In this document: positions 6,146 through 11,209 of the stretch, one piece after another
Layout of the letters: each line of letters begins with the position of its first letter
How positions within the stretch are numbered: the stretch's first letter is position 1
Source of the DNA: an uncultured Bacilli bacterium
GTDB taxonomy: Bacteria; Bacillota_I; Bacilli_A; RF39; UBA660
DNA length: 11,969 nucleotides
Assembly (NCBI GenBank): GCA_947624475.1
Contig: CANQKK010000015.1
Span: 1 to 11,969, forward strand
Direction of reading: 5' to 3'
Translations under genes and position numbers: made by a program
The notes under the pieces: generated by a model
What the model saw: the letters and a program-made list of their open reading frames with translations, nothing else
Told to the model about the DNA's origin: nothing
Database searches by the model: none

Positions 6146-6428
6146 ATTAATGTTATTTAATATACAATTATTTGCTCATAAAAAAGGTCAATCGTCTACT
6201 AGTAATGGACGAGATTCTGCTGGTAGAAGATTAGGTGCTAAGGCTTCTGATGGTGAATATGTAACTGCTGGTTCGATTATTTATCGTCAGAGAGGAACAA
6301 AGATACATCCTGGAACTAATGTTGGAAGAGGAACTGATGATACTTTGTTTGCAACGGTTTCGGGTTATGTCAAATACTCTCGCCTTGGAAAAGATAGAAA
6401 ACAAGTAAGTGTATACGAAACTAGATAA
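6138..6428 (+). CDS. rpmA: Ribosomal protein L27 (bL27) with Prp-cleaved pre-sequence
   Basis: L27 reaches the peptidyl-transferase centre with its N-terminus. The 96-aa product shows the core HKKGQSSTSNGRDS start of mature L27, preceded by an extension, MAKLMLFNIQLFA. This extension resembles the Bacillota Prp site (LNLQFFA in S. aureus), with predicted cleavage after Ala13. The upstream prp gene with intact catalytic residues makes this processing nearly certain. Ribosome site AAGGAGG is at 6125-6131. No clear terminator follows, so some transcripts may run into the tRNA genes. Confidence 0.98.
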   Translation: MAKLMLFNIQLFAHKKGQSSTSNGRDSAGRRLGAKASDGEYVTAGSIIYRQRGTKIHPGTNVGRGTDDTLFATVSGYVKYSRLGKDRKQVSVYETR

Positions 6429-6443
6429 TTAAAAATAAAGTGC

Positions 6444-6472
6444 TTGACAACAATATGAATTATTGATATAAT
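6444..6472 (+). promoter_or_regulatory. tRNA-Ala/tRNA-Pro promoter
   Basis: Perfect TTGACA (6444-6449) and perfect TATAAT (6467-6472) with a 17-bp spacer and TGA ahead of the -10. This is the strongest promoter in the window, as expected for stable RNA. Confidence 0.9.
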
Positions 6473-6484
6473 TTATGTTGTCCT

Positions 6485-6561
6485 GGGGAATTAGCTCAGT
6501 TGGCTAGAGCATCTGCCTTGCACGCAGAGGGTCAAGGGTTCGAGTCCCTTATTCTCCACCA
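6485..6561 (+). tRNA. tRNA-Ala (anticodon UGC)
   Basis: A 77-nt gene with encoded CCA. The acceptor GGGGAAT pairs with ATTCTCC (one G-U), the D stem is GCTC/GAGC, the anticodon stem is TCTGC/GCAGA with loop CTTGCAC, and the T arm is AAGGG-TTCGAGT-CCCTT. The anticodon is at 6519-6521. Confidence 0.97.
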
Positions 6562-6563
6562 TT

Positions 6564-6640
6564 CGGGAAGTGGCTCAACTTGGTAGAGCACCTGGTTTGG
6601 GACCAGGTGGTTGCAGGTTCAAATCCTGTCTTCCCGACCA
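6564..6640 (+). tRNA. tRNA-Pro (anticodon UGG)
   Basis: A 77-nt gene with encoded CCA, two bases after tRNA-Ala. The acceptor CGGGAAG pairs with CTTCCCG, the D stem is GCTC/GAGC, the anticodon stem is CCTGG/CCAGG with loop TTTGGGA, and the T arm is GCAGG-TTCAAAT-CCTGT. The anticodon is at 6598-6600. Confidence 0.97.
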
Positions 6641-6652
6641 TCTTAAATTACT

Positions 6653-6677
6653 AAGTCTTGTTTTTCAAGGCTTTTTT
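6653..6677 (+). terminator. Terminator of the tRNA operon
   Basis: AAGTCTTG (6653-6660) pairs with CAAGGCTT (6666-6673), one G-U pair, around a TTTTT loop, followed by more T residues. Confidence 0.85.
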
Positions 6678-6714
6678 ATATGAAATAATAATAGTGTAAT
6701 AAAACTTGGGCGAA

Positions 6715-6822
6715 ATGTAGATTGTAAAAGAGTATCAAGGCGATAAAGATACTTTTATTAAATTATTTAAATATTTATTATATTTGACTGAAGATGAAGT
6801 GGAAAACATAGATAAAAAATAA
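6715..6822 (+). pseudogene. Decayed small open frame (ATG followed at once by TAG)
   Basis: ATG at 6715 is followed immediately by TAG, then 33 open codons (IVKEYQGDKDTFIKL...TEDEVENIDKK) to a TAA at 6820-6822. The composition is protein-like (mixed charge, an amphipathic Leu/Tyr/Phe run) and a GGGCGA lies just before the ATG. A single nonsense change at codon 2 could have killed a 35-codon gene, or the stretch is chance in a non-coding RNA. I recognise no family. Confidence 0.3.
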
Positions 6823-6849
6823 TTGAAAATTAGTTTTTAATTATTTTTT
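6814..6849 (+). repeat. 16-bp AT-rich inverted repeat (hairpin)
   Basis: The arm 6814-6829 pairs with 6834-6849 along all 16 positions (15 Watson-Crick, one G-U) around a TTAG loop, then more T residues follow. The stem overlaps the end of the short open stretch. It is terminator-like but has almost no G or C. Confidence 0.6.
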
Positions 6850-6916
6850 TATTTTACTTCAATTAAACTTACTATTGGGTAGGCTAAAGAATTTTTGCTA
6901 GCGTCTTTTTATTTTG

Positions 6917-6951
6917 GTAAAACATTCGAATATGAATTTTACATTTTTTTT
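6917..6951 (+). terminator. Rho-independent terminator of an unidentified transcript
   Basis: GTAAAA (6917-6922) plus TTC (6925-6927) pair with GAA (6934-6936) and TTTTAC (6937-6942), with a 2-nt bulge and a 6-nt loop, followed by A and eight T residues. It points rightward, so something in 6680-6916 may be transcribed; alternatively it is backup for the tRNA operon. Confidence 0.65.
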
Positions 6952-6971
6952 GTCAAATTAAAAAAAAGATA

Positions 6972-7000
6972 TTTACAAAGATAATCTTTTATAGTAGAAT
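6972..7000 (+). promoter_or_regulatory. mraZ (dcw cluster) promoter
   Basis: TTTACA (6972-6977), a 17-bp spacer and TAGAAT (6995-7000). The transcript would start near 7007, within or just before the first MraZ box. Confidence 0.75.
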
Positions 7001-7008
7001 GTACTCAT

Positions 7009-7038
7009 AGAGTGGCACAAAGTGGAAGAAAGTGGGGG
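7009..7038 (+). promoter_or_regulatory. Three MraZ boxes at 10-bp spacing
   Basis: Direct repeats AGAGTGGCAC, AAAGTGGAAG and AAAGTGGGGG, one exact 10-bp helical turn apart (AGTGG at 7011, 7021 and 7031). MraZ is known to bind such TGG repeats before its own gene, and the AAAGTGG form is like that of Mollicutes. The third repeat also supplies the GGGGG ribosome site of mraZ, so bound MraZ would cover the promoter-proximal leader. Confidence 0.85.
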
Positions 7039-7043
7039 ATAAT

Positions 7044-7484
7044 ATGCTAATCGGAGAGTACCAGCATAATATCGACGAAAAGGGAAGACTTATCATACCT
7101 TCCAAGTTTCGTGAAGATATTGGTTCAACTTTTGTTGTGACTAGAGGATTAGATGGTTGCCTTTTTGTCTATGCTATGCCCGAGTGGGAAAAAATTGTCT
7201 CAAAACTAAAAACTCTTCCATTCACCAAGAAAGATGCCAGAACTTTTAACAGATTTTTTATGTCTGGTGCTACTGTATGTGAATTTGACAAACAAGGTAG
7301 AATCAACATACCGTCATCTTTGACCACATATGCGGGACTCCAAAAAGAATGTACGATAATTGGGGTAAATGATCGCCTAGAAATATGGGATACTAATAGA
7401 TTTAGTAATCTGATCGAAGAAAATCTTGAAAAAGTCTCTGATGTGGCTGAAAATTTATTTGAAGGATTTGATATCGATGCATAA
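7044..7484 (+). CDS. mraZ: Transcriptional regulator MraZ
   Basis: MraZ forms a ring that binds direct repeats upstream of its own operon and controls the division/cell-wall cluster. The 146-aa product has two AbrB-like half repeats, GEYQHNIDEKGRLIIPSKFR (4-23) and EFDKQGRINIP (80-90), the family's two DNA-contact motifs. The start at 7044 gives the canonical opening of the family; the GTG at 7032 would add four residues that are part of the third operator repeat and ribosome site. It overlaps rsmH by 8 bp. Confidence 0.97.
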   Translation: MLIGEYQHNIDEKGRLIIPSKFREDIGSTFVVTRGLDGCLFVYAMPEWEKIVSKLKTLPFTKKDARTFNRFFMSGATVCEFDKQGRINIPSSLTTYAGLQKECTIIGVNDRLEIWDTNRFSNLIEENLEKVSDVAENLFEGFDIDA

Positions 7485-8397
7485 AACGGTTTTATTAAAC
7501 GAGGCAGTCGAAAACTTAAATATCAAAGAAGAGGGAATCTATGTCGATGCTACTTTGGGTTTCGGGGGGCACAGTGGTTTGATTTTAGAGAGAATAAAAA
7601 GGGGCTTTCTATTCGCCTTCGATAAAGATGATATGGCGCTTGTCGAAAGTCAAAAGAGATTATCAAAAATTGGAACTAATTTTGAACTTATTAAATCTGA
7701 TTTTGCTAATCTTAAAGAAGAACTTGCTAAGAGGGATATAGATCGTATCGATGGAATTGTCTTCGATCTTGGCGTATCATCTCCGCAGTTAGATATCGCC
7801 GAAAGAGGCTTTAGTTATCATAAAGATGCACCACTTGATATGCGTATGGATAGAGGAAGAGAGTTTTCGGCACGTGATGTGGTAAATGGTTATTCGGAGA
7901 GTGAACTAACTAGAGTGATTAGAGATTACGGAGAAGAAAAGTATGCGAAAAGTATCGCCCGAAATATCGTGAAGGCAAGGGAAAATAAGGAAATAGAGAC
8001 TACTTTTGAACTAGTGGACATCATTAAAAAAAGCATGCCAGTTCGCGAACTAATTTCTTCTCATCCGGCTAGAAAGACTTTTCAGGCGATAAGAATCGAA
8101 GTAAATAATGAACTAGAATCTCTAAAGGTAGCCCTAAATGATGCTATTTCTCTTCTCAAAGTGGGAGGAAGAGTCTCGGTTATAACTTTTCATTCACTAG
8201 AAGATCGAATTGTCAAAGAGACTTTTAAGAAGTATTCGGAAGTAGATAGTAATCTAAAGAAACTACCATATATTCCTCTCGGATATGAACCAAAGTATAG
8301 AATAATTGGAAGTATTACTCCAAGTGATGCGGAAATAGAAGAGAATAATCGTGCTCGAAGTGCGAGACTTAGAGTATTGGAAAGAATAAAGGAATGA
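7477..8397 (+). CDS. rsmH: 16S rRNA (cytosine-1402-N4)-methyltransferase RsmH
   Basis: SAM-dependent methyltransferase that modifies C1402 of 16S rRNA in the ribosomal P site. The 306-aa product shows the SAM motif YVDATLGFGGHS (22-33), FAFDKDD (46-52), GIVFDLGVSSPQLD (93-106), the family stretch GFSYHKDAPLDMRMD (111-125), TFQAIRIEVNNEL (201-213) and VITFHSLEDRIVK (235-247). Start 7477 is chosen because HKTVLLNEAV is where the family begins; an upstream ATG at 7426 would add 17 residues lying within mraZ. AAGGA at 7462-7466 is the ribosome site. Confidence 0.97.
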   Translation: MHKTVLLNEAVENLNIKEEGIYVDATLGFGGHSGLILERIKRGFLFAFDKDDMALVESQKRLSKIGTNFELIKSDFANLKEELAKRDIDRIDGIVFDLGVSSPQLDIAERGFSYHKDAPLDMRMDRGREFSARDVVNGYSESELTRVIRDYGEEKYAKSIARNIVKARENKEIETTFELVDIIKKSMPVRELISSHPARKTFQAIRIEVNNELESLKVALNDAISLLKVGGRVSVITFHSLEDRIVKETFKKYSEVDSNLKKLPYIPLGYEPKYRIIGSITPSDAEIEENNRARSARLRVLERIKE

Positions 8398-8404
8398 TTT
8401 GATC

Positions 8405-8698
8405 ATGAAAAGAAACAAAAGGAACAAAAAAGGATTTACTAAATTAGAAAAATTTATTTATAAAAGTTTTACTATGCTCGGAGTTTTTCTTCTCGTGGGA
8501 ATAGTCTTTACTAGTGCCGTCGTCTCGAAAATGAATATCGAACTTCAGGAGGCTAACAAAAAGGTCGAATCTCAGGAGGATACCAATCAGAGTCTTACTA
8601 TGAAAATAAATGAGATGGCTTCTCTCGAGAATATTCAAGGGGTAAGTGAAAATTTAGGACTTGCCTATAATAATGATAATATTAAGACCATAGAATAA
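8405..8698 (+). CDS. ftsL: Cell division protein FtsL
   Basis: FtsL is a bitopic divisome protein that works with DivIC/FtsB and activates septal wall synthesis. The 97-aa product has a very basic cytoplasmic start (about 1-20), one membrane span (about 24-42) and an outside heptad-like coiled coil (about 44-70). Sequence identity in this family is always low; the call rests on this architecture plus its place between rsmH and the division PBP. AAAGGA at 8388-8393 is 11 bases before ATG 8405; a TTG at 8399 is better spaced and would add two residues, so the start is uncertain by that much. Confidence 0.9.
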   Translation: MKRNKRNKKGFTKLEKFIYKSFTMLGVFLLVGIVFTSAVVSKMNIELQEANKKVESQEDTNQSLTMKINEMASLENIQGVSENLGLAYNNDNIKTIE

Positions 8699-8710
8699 AG
8701 GTGATGGATA

Positions 8711-10882
8711 ATGAAAAAGAAAGGTTTACGAAAAAGTGGAAGATTTCATGTTAGTAATCTGGTAATCGTAGGGACCTTTCTTTTATTTTTAGTGTTAATT
8801 GGAAGACTTTGTTACCTATGTATAGCCGACTATAAAGTAGGAGATTCTACTATTACAGCCTTTATAAAAAATAGAAATACTAAAGAAGAAGTAATTATGC
8901 CGGTTCGGGGAACTATCTACGATATTAGTGGTAATATTCTAGCAAATGATGTTGCAAGTTATACGATAATTGCCTATCTATCCGATAAGAGAGTCGATGC
9001 TAATGGTAATAAAAGTTATATCGAAGACATCGATAAGACCGCTAGAGAGTTAGCGGGTGTCTTAGAGGCTCCCGAAGAAGAATTAAAAGATATTTTAGAA
9101 AGAGGAAAAGAAAGTGGTAAGTACCAAGTTGAATTGGGTAACTATGGAAAGGGTCTTACCGAACTTACCAAAGACGCTATTGCTAAACTAAATCTTCAGG
9201 GAATTGATTTTGAAAAGGATGTTAAAAGATATTATCCTAATGGCGACTTTGCATCGTATCTCTTAGGATATACGGTTACTAAAGAAGATGAAGATAAAAA
9301 TCCTTGGATAACGGGCGAGATGGGTATTGAAGAATACTATGATAAAGAATTAAAGGGTAAGGCTGGATATATAACTTACGAAAAAGATAAATATGGTTAC
9401 CGAATAGCCAATGGTCGGGAATATGTCTCACCTTCGGATAATGGTAGTGATATTTATCTGACTATCGATAACAATATCGAATTATTTACGCATGATGTTG
9501 TAAAGAAAGCACAGGAAGACTCGGAAGCAGAGTGGGTTCTTCTCGTCGTCGCAGATGCTAAAACGGGGGCTATTTTAGGCTACTCTAGTACGCCGTCTTT
9601 CGATCCTAACCTTCGAGATATGACGTCGTATATTGATCCTTTATCTGGATTATCTTATGAGCCTGGTTCGACGATGAAAATATTTAGTTATATGTGTGCG
9701 GTCGATTCGGGAAAATATGATGGAAGTACTACTTACGAATCGGGAACTAAAACTTATACTTCGGAAATAGATGATAGTACTGTTACTATATCTGACTGGA
9801 ATAAAGAGGGATGGGGAGAGATGACTTATGATAAGGGTTTCGCTTTATCTTCAAATATTGCTGTTGCTAATATTGTCGAGAACGTCATAAATAAAGATGA
9901 ATTAAAGGCCTGCTACGAAAAGTATGGATTTGGAAAAAAGACGGGTTTTACTCTCGAACGCGAGGAAGCAGGAAGTATTGATTATCGTTATCAAATTGAA
10001 GCGGCAACAGCGGGATATGGACAGGGAATTATGACAACTCCTATTCAGCATATTCAGGCATTAACTGCTATTGCAAATGATGGAGTAATGTTAAAGCCTT
10101 ATGTCGTTGATAAAATTGTCGATACTGATAATGGTAAGACGACCTATCAAGGAAAGAGACGGGAAGTTGGAACTATTGCTAGTAAAGAGACAATAGGGAA
10201 GATGAAAAGTCTTATGGCCAGTGTTATAAATGGGGATAATACTAATTCTACTGGATATTCGTATCATATGGATGGATATAGTCTAATTGGAAAGACTGGT
10301 ACGGCTCAGATATTTGATTATACTAAGGGAGAGTATATGACGGGAGAGTCGGATTATATTTATTCTTTCTCGGGATTATTTCCGGGTGATGATCCTGAGA
10401 TAATTGTCTATGCTGCTCTTCGAAGACCGAAAGATACAACTAATTATATATCGCCAATGATAAGGGAAATTGAAAAGAATATAACGAAGTATTTGAATAT
10501 TGCCGATAAGGCTCATGAAAAGGAAGCATATGTTCTTGATTCGTTTTATAATAAGAGTAGTGCTTATGTTAAGGATACTCTTCAAAGTCATAATATTAGG
10601 ACTATTGTTTTAGGAGATGGTAATAAAATAGTAGATCAGTATCCTAGTCCTAAAAATGTGATATATGAAGATGACTTGGTAGTATTAAAGTCTAATAATT
10701 ATAATAAAGAGATGGTCGATTTGACTGGTTATTCGAAGAAGGAAGCAATAAATATTCTTAAACTTATGGGGGTAGATTATAAGACGGAAGGGACTGGTTA
10801 TGTCTTTGAGCAGAGCGTTCCTGCTTATTCTAAGGTAAGTGGGGAGGTAGTTATTAAATTAAGAGAGAAATACTTAGAATAG
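8711..10882 (+). CDS. ftsI: Septal class B penicillin-binding protein with two PASTA domains (PBP2B/FtsI)
   Basis: D,D-transpeptidase that cross-links septal peptidoglycan. The 723-aa product has one N-terminal span (about 15-38), the PBP dimerisation domain starting at the PVRGTIYD motif (64-71), and a transpeptidase domain with Ser320-x-x-Lys323 (EPGSTMK), Ser380-Ser381-Asn382 and Lys528-Thr-Gly-Thr531. After about 604 come two PASTA repeats, as in Bacillus PBP2B (716 aa). The catalytic triad of motifs is intact. The placement after mraZ-rsmH-ftsL favours PBP2B over the sporulation paralogue SpoVD. Ribosome site AAAGGTGAT (8697-8705) lies 5 bases before the ATG. Confidence 0.95.
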   Translation: MKKKGLRKSGRFHVSNLVIVGTFLLFLVLIGRLCYLCIADYKVGDSTITAFIKNRNTKEEVIMPVRGTIYDISGNILANDVASYTIIAYLSDKRVDANGNKSYIEDIDKTARELAGVLEAPEEELKDILERGKESGKYQVELGNYGKGLTELTKDAIAKLNLQGIDFEKDVKRYYPNGDFASYLLGYTVTKEDEDKNPWITGEMGIEEYYDKELKGKAGYITYEKDKYGYRIANGREYVSPSDNGSDIYLTIDNNIELFTHDVVKKAQEDSEAEWVLLVVADAKTGAILGYSSTPSFDPNLRDMTSYIDPLSGLSYEPGSTMKIFSYMCAVDSGKYDGSTTYESGTKTYTSEIDDSTVTISDWNKEGWGEMTYDKGFALSSNIAVANIVENVINKDELKACYEKYGFGKKTGFTLEREEAGSIDYRYQIEAATAGYGQGIMTTPIQHIQALTAIANDGVMLKPYVVDKIVDTDNGKTTYQGKRREVGTIASKETIGKMKSLMASVINGDNTNSTGYSYHMDGYSLIGKTGTAQIFDYTKGEYMTGESDYIYSFSGLFPGDDPEIIVYAALRRPKDTTNYISPMIREIEKNITKYLNIADKAHEKEAYVLDSFYNKSSAYVKDTLQSHNIRTIVLGDGNKIVDQYPSPKNVIYEDDLVVLKSNNYNKEMVDLTGYSKKEAINILKLMGVDYKTEGTGYVFEQSVPAYSKVSGEVVIKLREKYLE

Positions 10883-10893
10883 TGGGTGATAAA

Positions 10894-11001
10894 ATGGATG
10901 ATGATACTAATGAATTGTCGAAGATATTATATGTCATTTTAATTGTTTTAATATGTGCTGTCTTAGGGGCATATCTTGGAAAAATCTTAATAAGTGGTTA
11001 A
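10894..11001 (+). CDS. Small single-span membrane peptide at the end of the dcw cluster
   Basis: A 35-codon gene, 11 bases after ftsI, with its own GGGTGAT ribosome site five to six bases before the ATG. The product has an acidic start (three Asp and a Glu within residues 2-7) and a hydrophobic span of about 11-29 that ends in Gly25-x-x-x-Gly29, a helix-packing motif, then a short tail. It is likely to be cotranscribed with ftsI, and the terminator hairpin begins within its last codons. I recognise no family. The spacing, ribosome site and protein-like frame argue that it is real, and its place suggests a divisome-linked or PBP-linked accessory peptide (inference). Confidence 0.65.
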   Translation: MDDDTNELSKILYVILIVLICAVLGAYLGKILISG

Positions 11002-11017
11002 GGTTTTTTCTTTTTTT
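10981..11017 (+). terminator. Terminator of the dcw cluster
   Basis: AAAATCTTAA (10981-10990) pairs with TTAAGGTTTT (10998-11007), one U-G pair, around a 7-nt loop, followed by TTCTTTTTTT. It overlaps the last codons and the stop of the 35-codon gene. Confidence 0.75.
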
Positions 11018-11020
11018 GTT

Positions 11021-11043
11021 TCTTCTTTTCTTGGAAAAGAAGG
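11021..11043. repeat. Perfect hairpin upstream of smc
   Basis: CTTCTTTTC (11022-11030) pairs with GAAAAGAAG (11034-11042) around a TTG loop, extendable by a U-G pair. No T-run follows on either strand, so it is not a standard terminator. A further inverted repeat, AACTATC (11050-11056) with GATAGTT (11070-11076), follows it. Confidence 0.55.
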
Positions 11044-11156
11044 TAACTAAACTATCGAGATAAAGAATGGATAGTTATAATATTTTATCTTTAGAGAGAA
11101 TTAGAAAAATTACTTTAAGAAAATTGTTTTTGATACGGAGTATGTGTCCTTTTTTC

Positions 11157-11185
11157 TTGCTATTAAAATAAAAATATAGTAAAAT
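11157..11185 (+). promoter_or_regulatory. Possible smc promoter
   Basis: TTGCTA (11157-11162) and TAAAAT (11180-11185) with a 17-bp spacer, about 25 bases before the smc start. The -35 is partial. A perfect TATAAT also occurs at 11076-11081 but has no partner -35 that I can see. Confidence 0.5.
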
Positions 11186-11209
11186 TAAGTAGTAGGATGT
11201 GAAGTATAA

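Larger units (their letters stand above)
6641..7043. other. Gene-poor interval between tRNA-Pro and mraZ
   Basis: About 400 bases without an intact gene. In order it holds the tRNA terminator, a short open stretch with a stop straight after its ATG, a long AT hairpin, a second good terminator, the mraZ promoter and the MraZ boxes. Between 6850 and 6916 I see nothing I can name. Confidence 0.7.

Noticed and set aside
6485..6971. tRNA-flanking integration site for a mobile element
   Set aside because: No integrase, no direct repeat of a tRNA 3' end and no foreign genes are seen in the following interval.
7009..7038. Short CRISPR-like or minisatellite repeat
   Set aside because: The three 10-bp repeats fit MraZ operator boxes directly ahead of mraZ; there are no spacers.
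7426..7476. Longer N-terminus for RsmH
   Set aside because: The extra 17 residues lie within mraZ and the family begins at the HKTVLLNEAV segment.
8395..8397. Mycoplasma-like code (TGA as Trp)
   Set aside because: TGA ends rsmH and the 2783 gene at the expected family or operon positions and Trp is encoded by TGG throughout.
10376..10591. Minus-strand open frame inside ftsI
   Set aside because: It overlaps the PBP transpeptidase-to-PASTA coding sequence and has no start signals; a shadow. The same holds for minus-strand frames at 5593-5784 (rplU) and 8444-8638 (ftsL).
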